Shown here one piece after another: positions 1 through 8,990 of a stretch of 64,000 nt of DNA. Position numbers and translations under genes: made by a program. Numbering within the stretch: position 1 is the stretch's first letter; each line of letters begins with the position of its first letter. The notes beneath the pieces were generated by a model. That model was not told the DNA's origin and did no database searches. It saw only the letters and a program-made list of their open reading frames with translations. Source of the stretch: an uncultured Microbacteriaceae bacterium (GTDB taxonomy: Bacteria > Actinomycetota > Actinomycetes > Actinomycetales > Microbacteriaceae); assembly GCA_903859205.1 (NCBI GenBank), contig CAIOLM010000043.1, positions 1-64,000 on the forward strand, written 5' to 3'.

Positions 1-150
1 ACCAGCACGGCCAATCACACGGCCGAGGTCCTCGGGGTTCACACGAACCTCAAGGACCTCACTGCGTGAGTTGGAGCGCGCAACAACTTTCACGTCGTCG
101 GGGTGATCAACGATCCCCTTGACGAGGTGAGTGAGTGCGGCATCCAACAT
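1..150 (-). CDS. khpA: KH-domain RNA-binding protein KhpA (3' end outside window)
   Basis: The reverse strand reads MLDAALTHLVKGIVDHPDDV, then a KH-type core ending VIGRAG at the window edge. This is the small single-KH RNA-binding protein (about 75-80 residues) encoded next to ribosomal protein S16 in many Gram-positive bacteria. Only the first 50 codons are present. The start lies 14 nt after the rpsP stop, so the two are probably co-transcribed in the usual rpsP-khpA-rimM-trmD order; the later genes would lie left of the window (inference). Confidence 0.85.
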   Translation of the reverse strand, partial: MLDAALTHLVKGIVDHPDDVKVVARSNSRSEVLEVRVNPEDLGRVIGRAG

Positions 151-164
151 GGTTTTACTTCGAA

Positions 165-710
165 TTACTTGGCGTCTTCTTCGGCGGCTGCTTCTTCAGC
201 AACGGCCTCGGCGACGACCTCTTCGACAATCTCTTCGACGATTGCCTCGGCAATAGCCTCTTCGATGATTTCTTCGGCTACGGCCTCGACGATTGCCTCT
301 TCGACGGCTGCCTCAACGGCGGCCTCTTCAGCTGCAACTTCTTCAACCTTGACGGCCTTCTCGACCTTGGGGCGAAGAACAGGCTTCTTCTTGGTGTCGA
401 TCTCGAAAACCGGCTTCGGCTCCTTGACCTGAACGGTGCTCTTGGCACCCTTCTCACCCTTGAACGTGCCCCAGTCGCCAGTCAGCTTGAGCAGGGCAGT
501 GACCTGCTCGGTCGGCTGAGCGCCAACTCCGAGCCAGTACTGAGCGCGCTCAGAGTTGACCTCGATGAACGAGGGGTTCTCGGTCGGGATGTAACGACCA
601 ATTTCTTCGATGACACGACCGTCACGGTGCGTGCGCGAGTCAGCGACGACGATGCGGTAGTGCGGCGCACGGATTTTTCCGAGGCGCTTAAGGCGGATCT
701 TGACAGCCAC
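165..710 (-). CDS. rpsP: 30S ribosomal protein S16 with long acidic Ala/Glu tail
   Basis: The N-terminal part ([20 protein letters not shown], then [20 protein letters not shown]) is a textbook S16 core of about 80 residues, a small-subunit protein needed for 30S assembly. A GTG start at 710 is chosen because AGGAG sits just upstream and the product then begins at the conserved AVKIRL; a longer in-frame ATG exists upstream. After about residue 110 the protein continues for roughly 70 residues rich in Ala, Glu, Val and Ile, an extension common in actinobacterial S16 but long here. Leads into khpA. Confidence 0.95.
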   Translation of the reverse strand: MAVKIRLKRLGKIRAPHYRIVVADSRTHRDGRVIEEIGRYIPTENPSFIEVNSERAQYWLGVGAQPTEQVTALLKLTGDWGTFKGEKGAKSTVQVKEPKPVFEIDTKKKPVLRPKVEKAVKVEEVAAEEAAVEAAVEEAIVEAVAEEIIEEAIAEAIVEEIVEEVVAEAVAEEAAAEEDAK

Positions 711-859
711 AATTCTCCTGTGAACGTTAGTTGGAACGAACTGGTGCCGTGAGCGTGGGGGCACACTCGGCGAAAGCTCTAGGGTTTCGGACATCGCATC
801 TGATTAGAGGGTCGGATGCGCACCGAACACAAGTGTCTAGTCTGCCAGATAGCAGGGCT

Positions 860-879
860 GTTGCGCCAATCGGCGCAAC
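860..879 (-). terminator. Hairpin after thyX
   Basis: A perfect 8-bp inverted repeat (GTTGCGCC / GGCGCAAC, 4-nt loop) begins 7 bases beyond the thyX stop codon. There is no clear T run after it, so it may be a weak terminator or a 3'-end stabilising hairpin. Confidence 0.5.
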
Positions 880-886
880 CAGATCG

Positions 887-1624
887 CTACGGGGCGACGC
901 GACCGTGTTGGTTGAAGGCGTCGTACGTCAGGGGCATGAGCTTGGCCCAGAAATCTTCCATCTTCTCGGCAACCATCTCGATCTCGCGCTGCGGGAACGA
1001 GGGAAAGTGAGTGCCGTCGCGCTTGGTGCGCAGACTAAGGAAGTTCATGAGCGAGCGAGCGTTCATGGTGACGTACATCGACGAGTAGGTCGCGACCGGC
1101 AGAACACCGCGAGCAACCTCGCGAGCAACTCCAGCGGCGAGCATTTCTTCGTACTTCTCGTAAGCGAAAGTCACAGCAGCCTTGGTGGCTTCAACAGTCA
1201 GCTCGGTCTGCTCGGGAGTTCCGGCGATGAAGTCGTAAGCGCCTGGCTTGCCGACCTGAACAAGGTTACGGTCAGCGCCGGGAACATAAAAAACAGGACG
1301 AAGCTCCCGGTAGCGACCGGATTCTTCGTTATAGGAAGCGATACGGTGGCGCATGAACTCGCGGAACACAAAAATGGGGGCCTGAACGTAGAACGTCATG
1401 GAGTTGTGCTCGAAGGGCGAACCGTGACGGTCGCGCATGAGGTAGTTGATCAGGCCGCGGTCGCGCTTCTCGTTCTCGGCAGAGATTTCAGCCTCGCCCA
1501 TGCTCGACTCAAGCGTTTGCTCGCCCAGAGTAGAAACACGGGCCGCAAACAGCACGTCGGCGTCGCTCGCATTAGAACGAACGAGCTCAACAGTTACATC
1601 AGAACGAAATTCAATGTCAGCCAC
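887..1624 (-). CDS. thyX: FAD-dependent thymidylate synthase ThyX
   Basis: Flavin-dependent thymidylate synthase makes dTMP from dUMP using methylene-tetrahydrofolate and NADPH. The ThyX signature RHRxxSxNExSxRY is visible as RHRIASYNEESGRY. The product is about 245 residues, normal for the family. The start is uncertain: GTG at 1624 gives VADIEFRSDVTVEL, the usual ThyX beginning, and has TAATGT 8 nt upstream; an ATG at 1636 and a TTG at 1714 are in frame. In related bacteria thyX sits near dapB; here it is separated from dapB. It is divergent from the thioredoxin gene. Confidence 0.93.
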   Translation of the reverse strand: MADIEFRSDVTVELVRSNASDADVLFAARVSTLGEQTLESSMGEAEISAENEKRDRGLINYLMRDRHGSPFEHNSMTFYVQAPIFVFREFMRHRIASYNEESGRYRELRPVFYVPGADRNLVQVGKPGAYDFIAGTPEQTELTVEATKAAVTFAYEKYEEMLAAGVAREVARGVLPVATYSSMYVTMNARSLMNFLSLRTKRDGTHFPSFPQREIEMVAEKMEDFWAKLMPLTYDAFNQHGRVAP

Positions 1625-1720
1625 GAGAGTCCACATTACCGGCAGGAGCGAGCCCAGCCGGTCGTAACGCACCGTCACAGTCGGGTTTCTGAGCTGATTT
1701 CGCCGTAGCCTCAAAGTGTT

Positions 1721-2170
1721 ATGGATCCCCTCGTTATTGCTCTCGTACTGGCCGGACTGGTTGCTGTTGCAACGGTCATCGGATTAGTCGTTCGCGGGCG
1801 TGAGGGCAGGGTTCAAGAAGTGAATACCTTTCGTCGCGTCACCGCTTCGGAGCTTGACACTCTGGAGCGCTTTGGGCTCAGTGCGACGCTGGTTCAGTTT
1901 TCAACTGAGATGTGCGCCAAGTGCCCAGCAACGCGTGACCTCCTGAGCAAAACGGCGTTCGAGCATGCGGGTGTTCGCCACATTGACGTCGACGTCACCA
2001 GCCGACCCGACATCGCCAACAGCTTCAACATCATGCAGACCCCAACAACTTTGGTGCTGGATGCCAGTGGCGCCATCGCCGCCCGTATCGGCGGCGCGCC
2101 ACGCCCCGAAGCACTCCTCCATGCCCTCGCCATCGCCCAAAAGAAAGAACACGACCTCTATGTCATCTAA
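1721..2170 (+). CDS. Membrane-anchored thioredoxin-like protein
   Basis: 149 residues: an N-terminal membrane helix (about residues 4-25) followed by a thioredoxin fold with active-site CAKC and the cis-Pro region MQTPTTLVL. Such TlpA/thioredoxin-like proteins reduce or oxidise disulfides outside the membrane. It overlaps the DUF4395 gene by 11 bases, which implies translational coupling. The thioredoxin + DUF4395 pair is a recurring actinobacterial arrangement; the exact client is unknown. Confidence 0.85.
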   Translation: MDPLVIALVLAGLVAVATVIGLVVRGREGRVQEVNTFRRVTASELDTLERFGLSATLVQFSTEMCAKCPATRDLLSKTAFEHAGVRHIDVDVTSRPDIANSFNIMQTPTTLVLDASGAIAARIGGAPRPEALLHALAIAQKKEHDLYVI

Positions 2171-2699
2171 CGCCTCGTCCACCAAAGCAAACCCACTGGC
2201 CGCCAAGTCCGGGCAGCCCGGCATCGACCCCCGTGGCCCGCGTTTCGGCGCAACCATCACCGTCGTCCTGCTGGCTATCGATGTCGTTCTCGGACTCACT
2301 GGTGTTTCGACTCAGTCGGGAACAACGCTCGCGCAGCGCGTGACTGACCCAGCGTTCATCCTGCTCGTTATCCTCGCGGCGATCTTTGCCTGGGGCGCCT
2401 TCGCGGGCATCCAGCGTCACCCCTACGGCGCCATCTTCAAGAGGTTCATTCGCCCGAACCTTGCTGCGCCGACCGAGCTGGAAGACCCCAAGCCTCCGAC
2501 ATTCGCTCAGCTCATCGGCTTCCTCGTTACCGGCGTTGGCGTTGTGCTTGCGCTGGCCGGTGTTCCTTACGGACTCGTCGTGGCCGCCGCCTTCGCGTTC
2601 ATCGCGGCATTTTTGAACTCGGTATTCGCTTACTGCCTCGGCTGCCAGATCTACGTTCTGTTGGTTCGTGCCGGTATTCTCGGACGCAAGGCTGCCTAA
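2160..2699 (+). CDS. DUF4395 membrane protein
   Basis: 179 residues with about four hydrophobic segments and the DUF4395 pattern PRGPRFGATITVVLLAIDVV near the N-terminus plus a C-terminal YCLGCQIY motif. The ATG at 2160 overlaps the end of the thioredoxin gene. In-frame sequence extends further upstream but only as a shadow of that gene. The CxxC near the C-terminus, with the partner's CAKC, suggests a membrane redox relay (inference). Confidence 0.82.
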   Translation: MSSNASSTKANPLAAKSGQPGIDPRGPRFGATITVVLLAIDVVLGLTGVSTQSGTTLAQRVTDPAFILLVILAAIFAWGAFAGIQRHPYGAIFKRFIRPNLAAPTELEDPKPPTFAQLIGFLVTGVGVVLALAGVPYGLVVAAAFAFIAAFLNSVFAYCLGCQIYVLLVRAGILGRKAA

Positions 2700-2739
2700 C
2701 CGGATAGCCAAAAATCTTGACTGAACGCGGAGGTGACGA

Positions 2740-3636
2740 ATGAGTCCCCTCCGCGTCCTCATTGCTGGTGGCACCGGAACGATTGGAACGGCTGTCACAA
2801 CTCGCTTTCGCGCCGCGGGTCACGAGGTGCACCTGCTCTCGCGCTCGGCCAGCACAGACCCGATGATTCACCCGTGGGCACCGGGCTTTGAACCGCTTGA
2901 CCTAGATGCCCTGGGCAAGTTCGACGCCGTCATCAACCTGTCGGGAACCACGGTGGCTCAGCTGCCCTGGACTTCAAAGATCAAGGCCGGCATCTACCGC
3001 TCTCGGCTCGACTCGACAAAAACCATCGTGGATGCAATCGCGCGCGCTAAGCACAAGCCAGCCACATTGCTCAACGCTTCTGCTGTGGGCATCTACGGCG
3101 AGCGCGGCGACGAATCACTGACTGAGGATTCACCCGCGGGCGCAGGTTTTCTCGCCAGCGTGTGCTCGCAGTGGGAGGGCGCCGCGTTCGAAGCCCCCGC
3201 CTCGGTTCGGGTTGTCACCTTGCGAACGGGTCTCGTGCTCGGTCACAAGGGCGCGCTGACTCCCCTGCGTTTACTGACGAAGGCGTTCATTGCTGGGCCC
3301 CTCGCAGGCGGCAAGTCATGGTGGCCGTGGATCAGCCTGAACGATGAGGCGCGGGCGATCATCCACCTGCTCACCTCGAAGGTCTCTGGTCCAGTGAACC
3401 TTGTGGGTCCCAAGCCGGCGACCGCGGGAACACTCATGCGCACCCTCGCAATATTGCTCAAGCGCCCCTATTGGATTCCGGTTCCTCGCTTCGCCATGAA
3501 CCTGCTGCTGGGCGAGGGCGGGCAAGAAGTGCTGCTCTCGAGCCAGAAAATCTCCCCCACGGTGCTCGAGCGCGATGGATTCGTGTTCGACGAACCCACC
3601 GTCAGCCAAGCCCTGGCCGCTGCCCTACGGAACTAG
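2740..3636 (+). CDS. TIGR01777-type NAD-dependent epimerase/SulA-like protein
   Basis: 298 residues. The N-terminus RVLIAGGTGTIGTAVTTRF is an atypical-SDR Rossmann motif; the interior NASAVGIYGERGD and the C-terminal DUF1731-like segment (IPVPRFAMNLLLGEGGQEVL) match the TIGR01777/YfcH family of sugar-nucleotide-epimerase-like proteins. The substrate is not known for this family. A strong ribosome-binding site (GGAGGTGAC) precedes the ATG. The 3' end overlaps the convergent alcohol dehydrogenase by 12 bases. Confidence 0.88.
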   Translation: MSPLRVLIAGGTGTIGTAVTTRFRAAGHEVHLLSRSASTDPMIHPWAPGFEPLDLDALGKFDAVINLSGTTVAQLPWTSKIKAGIYRSRLDSTKTIVDAIARAKHKPATLLNASAVGIYGERGDESLTEDSPAGAGFLASVCSQWEGAAFEAPASVRVVTLRTGLVLGHKGALTPLRLLTKAFIAGPLAGGKSWWPWISLNDEARAIIHLLTSKVSGPVNLVGPKPATAGTLMRTLAILLKRPYWIPVPRFAMNLLLGEGGQEVLLSSQKISPTVLERDGFVFDEPTVSQALAAALRN

Positions 3637-4677
3637 AACTGCGCGACCGCGCAAGGTTCCTTCGTGGAGGCGCTCATAGGCCACAGCGCCGTCGTCGAGC
3701 GAGAAGGCTTCGAACTCGACCTTGATCTGACCGCGTCGCGCCATCTCGACAACTTCGACGAGCTCGGGCAGCGCACCCCAGTATGGGCCGCGAAAATTGG
3801 TGTCAAACGGGAGTCCCTCAAAACGGATGGGGAGCACACCGTTTCCGATGCCGATGAGCTGAACGTCTCCTCCCGGAGCAACGAGCTGCGGCATCAGGTC
3901 GACTGTCGCCTGCATGCCTACGAAATCGAGCACGACATTGGCGCCCACGCCACCGGTGAGGTCTTTCACTGAAGCAACCGCTGCCGGGTTCGAGTCAAAC
4001 GCGTAGTCAGCGCCCATCTCGAGGGCAAAGGCGCGCTTCTCTGGGCTGATGTCGAGCGCAATAACCGTTGCGCCAGAAATCGCCTTCAGAATCTGGATGG
4101 CCATGTGTCCGAGTCCGCCGGCGCCGATGACAACCACGGTCGAGCCTGCACCGAGCTTCGACAGCGAAGTCTTGATGGCGTGATACGGCGTCAACGCGGC
4201 ATCCGTGAGTGAAACGCTGGCGACCGGGTCGAGGTCACCAAGCTGAACCAAGTGACGAGGTGAGTCAACAATCATGTACTCCGCCATGGCACCCGGCGAA
4301 CCGAGTCCGGGAGGCGCGATCTTTTCTTTGACGGCGACCGGACAGAGCATCTCGTCACCCTTGAGGCAGTAGCTGCAGCGACCGCATCCCCACGGGCCGT
4401 AGACCAGCACCGAATCTCCCACCGCGACCCCTGAGGCTCCCTCGCCCAATTCAGCGACGATACCGGCACCCTCGTGCCCGAGAATGAACGGCACGGGCCA
4501 GCGGGTCATGACGACCTCTTCGGGCAAGCTCATGATGAATTCATCGGAATGGCACACGCCGGCAGCGGTGACCTTGAGAAGGACCTGCCCCGGGCCGGGC
4601 TTGGGCTTAGGGACCTCGACAATGCGAGGCGCTTCGCCCACGGTGACGTACTGGAGTGACTTCATCATTTCGCTCAT
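3625..4677 (-). CDS. Zinc-dependent alcohol dehydrogenase (MDR family)
   Basis: About 350 residues. It has the catalytic-zinc Cys in GVCHSD, GHEGAG, the four-Cys structural-zinc lobe (CGRCSYCLKGDEMLC) and the nucleotide-binding loop VIGAGGLGHMAIQ. It is an NAD(P)-dependent dehydrogenase of the medium-chain family, oxidising alcohols or reducing aldehydes; the substrate cannot be told. ATG at 4677 is chosen; 4704 and 4665 are alternatives. It stands alone, convergent with the epimerase gene. Confidence 0.9.
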   Translation of the reverse strand: MSEMMKSLQYVTVGEAPRIVEVPKPKPGPGQVLLKVTAAGVCHSDEFIMSLPEEVVMTRWPVPFILGHEGAGIVAELGEGASGVAVGDSVLVYGPWGCGRCSYCLKGDEMLCPVAVKEKIAPPGLGSPGAMAEYMIVDSPRHLVQLGDLDPVASVSLTDAALTPYHAIKTSLSKLGAGSTVVVIGAGGLGHMAIQILKAISGATVIALDISPEKRAFALEMGADYAFDSNPAAVASVKDLTGGVGANVVLDFVGMQATVDLMPQLVAPGGDVQLIGIGNGVLPIRFEGLPFDTNFRGPYWGALPELVEVVEMARRGQIKVEFEAFSLDDGAVAYERLHEGTLRGRAVLVP

Positions 4678-4710
4678 GGTTTCAGGATGCGCCAGCGCAC
4701 CCATGAGCGA

Positions 4711-5202
4711 TTAGGCGCTAGGTGCACGCGAATGAGACTTCTGCGCCCTCTCGGAGCGAGAGAGGGAGATTGCCGTTCGAATGGAAGACCGAGCACGGCG
4801 ACGATCACCGCTGGCGTCGTAGGCCAGCCCGAGACGGAACCAAGCCCGCCAGTCATTCGGTGCGGCGTCCACCGCAGCAGCGTAGGCCGGGAACTCGAGG
4901 TCAGCCGCCTCACGCACAGTGCGGCCACTCGGTCGGTGAGGCAGGTTGTCAACAGGCAGAGCGCCCTCAGAATCCAGGATGCGCGTCAAAGCCGCACTGC
5001 GCACACCGAATAGCAACTCTCGCACGAGCGACCAGAGGGCAATCGCCGGCAAGATAAACAGGGCCACGGCCATAGCCATGCCGATGGGTTGGCCAGTGGC
5101 CCAGAGCACGACGGCGATGTTGGCAGTAAAAACTAAGTAGAGAACCAACAACAGCGAGATGAACACCACACCGATGATGGTGCCGACTCGCGATGTCTTC
5201 AC
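4711..5202 (-). CDS. Two-helix membrane protein with TPR-like C-terminus
   Basis: 163 residues from a GTG start. Two membrane helices (roughly residues 8-32 and 40-60) are followed by a cytoplasmic part whose WRAWFRLGLAYDASGDRRRA looks like one tetratricopeptide repeat. It lies 9 bases after dapB and is probably co-transcribed. A similar small TPR/membrane gene next to dapB is common in relatives; the function is unknown. Confidence 0.78.
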   Translation of the reverse strand: MKTSRVGTIIGVVFISLLLVLYLVFTANIAVVLWATGQPIGMAMAVALFILPAIALWSLVRELLFGVRSAALTRILDSEGALPVDNLPHRPSGRTVREAADLEFPAYAAAVDAAPNDWRAWFRLGLAYDASGDRRRARSSIRTAISLSRSERAQKSHSRAPSA

Positions 5203-5211
5203 GTGAGCGAC

Positions 5212-5934
5212 TTAGAGGCTGATGACCTGGTCGAGGCCAACAGTCAGACCCTTGTGGGTGCGCAGAGCACGCAGGGCAGCCATGATGCCAGCCTCATACG
5301 AGCGGTTCGAAAATGTGGTGTGGGTGACGGTAACAGTTTCGCCAACCCCACCAAAAATCACGTCTTGCTTAGCAACAACACCCTCCATGCGAAGGCTGTG
5401 CACGGGAACACCCGAGACCAGCTGGCCGCGTGCACGCTGATCGGCGTGCGGGGCCTGAATGTCGTTGTCACGAACACCCGCGATTGCTTCCGCGGTGCTG
5501 ACCGCGGTGCCCGAAGGCGAGTCAACCTTGTGAACGCCATGGGTTTCGATGATCTCGATGGAATCGAAGTGCTTTGCAGCCACCGTGGCCAGGTGAGTCG
5601 ACAATGCGGCGCCGAGCGAGAAGTTTGAGATGAAGACGACGTTGACGTCGGGGTGTGACTCGATGAACGCTCGCTGCTTCTCGATGCGCTCCGACGACCA
5701 GCCCGAGGTGCCGATCATGATGTGCTTGCCGTTTTCAACGGCGAACTCGAGAACGCTCTTGCTGACCGAGGGCAGCGAGACGTCAACGACGAAATCTGCG
5801 GCCAGAATTTCAGAGAGGTCAGACTGCGAGCCCAGCTGCGCAACGAGCTCAAAATCATCTGATTCTTGAATCAAACGGCACACGAGCGAGCCGATTTTGC
5901 CGGATGCGCCGACAACAGCAACAGAAGTTTTCAC
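5212..5934 (-). CDS. dapB: 4-hydroxy-tetrahydrodipicolinate reductase
   Basis: 240 residues. It reduces HTPA to tetrahydrodipicolinate with NAD(P)H in the lysine/meso-diaminopimelate pathway. Seen: the Rossmann start VAVVGASGKIGSLVCRLI and the DapB signature as ETHGVHKVDSPSGTA. The catalytic His and Lys are kept, but the second His of the usual HH pair is Gly. The start is GTG, 9 bases after the phosphatase gene, so it belongs to the leftward M16-phosphatase-dapB run. Confidence 0.93.
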   Translation of the reverse strand: MKTSVAVVGASGKIGSLVCRLIQESDDFELVAQLGSQSDLSEILAADFVVDVSLPSVSKSVLEFAVENGKHIMIGTSGWSSERIEKQRAFIESHPDVNVVFISNFSLGAALSTHLATVAAKHFDSIEIIETHGVHKVDSPSGTAVSTAEAIAGVRDNDIQAPHADQRARGQLVSGVPVHSLRMEGVVAKQDVIFGGVGETVTVTHTTFSNRSYEAGIMAALRALRTHKGLTVGLDQVISL

Positions 5935-5943
5935 GTCTTTAGC

Positions 5944-6546
5944 CTAGACCGAATAAGGCTCGGGCAAGCCGGTGCGCAAGTCGACAGAGAGGTGTCCGAG
6001 GTCGTTATGCGCCACGAGCGCCCAGGGGCGACCCGGTTTTTGCTGCAAGACCGTCAGGCCACAGTTGGCTTGGTTAAGCGTGACCCACTTATAGGCCGGT
6101 GCATCGAGGACCTCGCGCACGAACCATCCGATGACTGCGTTGTGGGTAACAAGAAGGTCGGTCTGCCTGCGCTTGCCGCGAGCGAGGAACTCTGCGACGG
6201 CATCCGACATCAGGGCCCCACCGGCCTCGATCTCGGCTTCAGAGACTGACTTGAAGAAGGGTGCAAACGCCTCGGGCGTTTCGGGGTACATACCTGTGGG
6301 CACGCAGTCCATAAGAAGGGCGGAAGGCTCGGGAGTGACATCCGGAAAATTCGGGCTGAGCACGCGCACCGTGTCCCACGCGCGCTCGAGTGGGGAGTGC
6401 CAGACGTTGTCGATGTGCAGACCGGCCAGACGCTTGCCGAGCGCCTGCGCCTGCGCGAGCCCCCGAGGCGAAAGAGGACCGTCGATGACACCGTGCTCGG
6501 CATCGAGTTGCTCGCCGTGTCGAACGAGAATGACTGTGTGTGGCAT
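5944..6546 (-). CDS. Histidine phosphatase family protein
   Basis: 200 residues. The N-terminal VILVRHGEQ carries the catalytic RHG motif of the phosphoglycerate mutase-like superfamily, and the later THNAVIGWFVRE supplies the second His. Substrates in this superfamily range from sugar phosphates to nucleotides and cannot be assigned here. The start is 3 bases after the M16 peptidase stop, so translation is probably coupled. Confidence 0.87.
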   Translation of the reverse strand: MPHTVILVRHGEQLDAEHGVIDGPLSPRGLAQAQALGKRLAGLHIDNVWHSPLERAWDTVRVLSPNFPDVTPEPSALLMDCVPTGMYPETPEAFAPFFKSVSEAEIEAGGALMSDAVAEFLARGKRRQTDLLVTHNAVIGWFVREVLDAPAYKWVTLNQANCGLTVLQQKPGRPWALVAHNDLGHLSVDLRTGLPEPYSV

Positions 6547-6549
6547 GAG

Positions 6550-7926
6550 CTAGCAACCCTCCCCGATCGCACCAAGGGCGGTGCCGTCGGCCTTGCCGAC
6601 TGACACGATGGAAAGTTCCCCGCCCGCCATTTCGGCAGCGAGTGATTGTACGTCGGCAGCGGTGACCGCCTCAAGCAACGCGATACTCGCGTCATAGTCA
6701 TAGAACTCGCCCTGACCGATTTCGGCCCGGCCCAAACGTGACATGCGAGTGTCGGTGTCTTCGAGGGCGAGCGCGGTCGAACCGGCGAGCTGTCCCTTGA
6801 CTCGGCGAAGCTCCTGCTCGGTCACGCCGCCGGTTGCGATGCCTTCGAGTTCGCCGAGCATGACGCGAGCAACCTCAGCCGCCTTTTTAGGCGACGCGCC
6901 AGCAAACATGCCGAAGACTCCGGCGTCGGAGTAAGCCGAGGCAAACGAGTAAACCGAGTAAGCCAAGCCACGCTTCTCGCGAACCTCTTGAAAGAGGCGA
7001 CTCGACATTCCGCCGCCGAGAATCGCGTTCATGGCCGACATGACCGGGCGACGGTCATCCGAAATAACAAGACCCGGAAAGCCAAGAGCGATATTTGCCT
7101 GCTCGATGGGTCGATCGATTACCGTGAGTGCGCTTCCGCGCGTGAGGTCGGCACGAGTCTTGAGGCGCCGTGAAACGGGCGTTGCAGCAACGCCCAGATC
7201 CCAGCCAGCAGCCTCGAGGCCGCGAACAACCCACGTCACGAGCTCATCGTGGTCAACCGAACCCGCCGCGGTAATCACAATGTCATTCGGGCGATAGTTG
7301 ACTCGGTAGTGCTCAACGACTGCGTCGCGACTGGCAGCCCGAATCGTTTCGGGGTTTCCGCCAATGGGCCTCCCCAGCGGATGCGCACCCAGAACCGCCT
7401 CAAACAGGCGCTCCGACGCCACGTCGCTGGGGTCGTCCTCGGCCATAGCCAGCTCTTCGAGAATGACACCGCGTTCGGTTTCAAACTCCTCGGCGTCAAT
7501 CTCGCTCGAGGTGATCATGTCACTCATTACGTCGACGGCCATCTCGAGGTCGCGATCGCGAATCTTGCCGTAGTAGCAGGTGTATTCCTTGGCAGTAACG
7601 GCGTTGTGTTCACCGCCGACAGAGTCGAATGCCTCCGCGATGTCGAACGCGGTACGACTCGGAGTGCCCTTGAACAACAGGTGCTCAAGAAAATGTGTAG
7701 AACCGAGGCTTCCCGCGTGCGCTCCGTCGGCGCCGGCTTCTGCCGCGACCTCGTCACGCGATCCGACTGCGACCCAATAGCCCAGCGTCACGCTGCGGGC
7801 ACCGGGAACTTTTTCAGAAAGGATGCGCACACCCGACGGCATTACCGTGCGGCGGATTTCGCCTTCCCCGGATACTCCAAAGACCATCTCGCCAGCGGTG
7901 AGGGGAAGCGCAATCGGGGAAGTCAT
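6550..7926 (-). CDS. M16 family zinc metallopeptidase
   Basis: 458 residues with the inverted zinc motif HFLEH (His78, Glu81, His82) and a downstream acidic segment (ETERGVILEELAMAEDD) supplying the third zinc ligand. It resembles processing-peptidase-like proteins commonly found next to pnp in Gram-positive bacteria. ATG at 7926 is chosen because the product then starts just before the conserved N-terminal domain; a longer form to 7971 is possible. It heads the run towards dapB. Confidence 0.9.
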   Translation of the reverse strand: MTSPIALPLTAGEMVFGVSGEGEIRRTVMPSGVRILSEKVPGARSVTLGYWVAVGSRDEVAAEAGADGAHAGSLGSTHFLEHLLFKGTPSRTAFDIAEAFDSVGGEHNAVTAKEYTCYYGKIRDRDLEMAVDVMSDMITSSEIDAEEFETERGVILEELAMAEDDPSDVASERLFEAVLGAHPLGRPIGGNPETIRAASRDAVVEHYRVNYRPNDIVITAAGSVDHDELVTWVVRGLEAAGWDLGVAATPVSRRLKTRADLTRGSALTVIDRPIEQANIALGFPGLVISDDRRPVMSAMNAILGGGMSSRLFQEVREKRGLAYSVYSFASAYSDAGVFGMFAGASPKKAAEVARVMLGELEGIATGGVTEQELRRVKGQLAGSTALALEDTDTRMSRLGRAEIGQGEFYDYDASIALLEAVTAADVQSLAAEMAGGELSIVSVGKADGTALGAIGEGC

Positions 7927-7989
7927 ACCAAACGACAATCCTACGCGAGTGCCGACTCGAACAGGCGACAACGTTGGTTCGAGACCGAC

Positions 7990-8913
7990 CTATCGGACAG
8001 ATGCGCGATTGAGCTCAGTCAGCTGCGCCGCCGTAAGGTGCACCTCAGCGCCGTACATCAGGCCCTCTACATCGCTGACCGTGTCGGCACCGACCACAGC
8101 GGAAGCAATCGAAGACTGCATGAGGGCCCAGGCAACCGCAATAGTGGCAGCGTCAACGCCATGACTCAGCGCCACATCATCTAGGGCGCGATTGACCTGG
8201 TTTCCGAGGCGACCGGCATGTGAAAAGGCGCGACGTCGGTGCGTGTCCTCGTACTTCATCGGCTTGAGGTCTCGGTGCCGCCCAAGAAAACCATTGGCCA
8301 GCACGAAGTAAGCCATCAGGCTGATGCGCTGAGCCTCGAGCGCCATAGTCATCGCTTGGTCGACGACATCACGTCGCATCAGGCTCAGTTCAAGCGTTGC
8401 CGCCTCGAACCTCGGCAGGCCATCAGACGAGAGCACCCGCGCATGCAGCAATGAATCTGTCGAAAAATTGGATGCGCCGAGCACGCCGACCTTTCCGGCA
8501 TCGATGAGCGCGCCGACTGCCGAGAGGCTCTCTGCCAGAGGTGTCTCACTGTCCTCGCCGTGAAAGTACAGCAGGTCGATGTGGTCGGTTTGCAGGCGCT
8601 CCAGCGAGGAATCCACGGCTGAGCGAATGGCGCGAGCTGAGAGCCCCGGGTTCGACGAAGACTTTCCGACCTTGGTAGCCACGACGACCGAGTCGCGATT
8701 GCGGCGCTCGCGCATCCATGTGCCGATGATCTGCTCTGAGCGACCTGACGAGTAGGAGTCGGCGGTGTCGACGACGTTGCCTCCGAGCTCGACATAACGG
8801 TCTAGTTGTTCGACCGCGCGGCCGCCCGGAATGGTCCAGCCGAACGCGGCTGCCCCGAGTGCAACGGGGTGCACTTCGAGGGACGAGGCCCCAATTCGTC
8901 GGAATCGGTTCAT
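7990..8913 (-). CDS. Aldo/keto reductase
   Basis: 307 residues with an AKR barrel: catalytic Asp and Tyr in VVDTADSYSSGRSE, Lys in VATKVG and His in LLYFHGED. An NAD(P)H-dependent carbonyl reductase of unknown substrate, of the broad YghZ/AKR11-13-like type. It is placed between the pnp terminator hairpin and the M16 peptidase, 63 bases upstream of the latter. Confidence 0.88.
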   Translation of the reverse strand: MNRFRRIGASSLEVHPVALGAAAFGWTIPGGRAVEQLDRYVELGGNVVDTADSYSSGRSEQIIGTWMRERRNRDSVVVATKVGKSSSNPGLSARAIRSAVDSSLERLQTDHIDLLYFHGEDSETPLAESLSAVGALIDAGKVGVLGASNFSTDSLLHARVLSSDGLPRFEAATLELSLMRRDVVDQAMTMALEAQRISLMAYFVLANGFLGRHRDLKPMKYEDTHRRRAFSHAGRLGNQVNRALDDVALSHGVDAATIAVAWALMQSSIASAVVGADTVSDVEGLMYGAEVHLTAAQLTELNRASVR

Positions 8914-8935
8914 GGTGTTTTCACACTAAATGACG

Positions 8936-8967
8936 GATGCCCGCTCCCTCGAGAGGGAACGGGCATC
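8936..8967 (-). terminator. Hairpin downstream of pnp
   Basis: A long inverted repeat, GATGCCCG ... CGGGCATC with an inner TCCCTC/GAGGGA stem, starts about 24 bases after the pnp stop. The following T-rich stretch is weak, so termination may be partial and allow read-through into the aldo/keto reductase gene. Confidence 0.65.
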
Positions 8968-8990
8968 TGCCTTGATTCTCAGCGAAGAAT

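Noticed and set aside
165-794. A longer 209-residue S16 starting at 794.
   Set aside because: The extra 28 residues are not S16-like, and a good ribosome site marks GTG 710.
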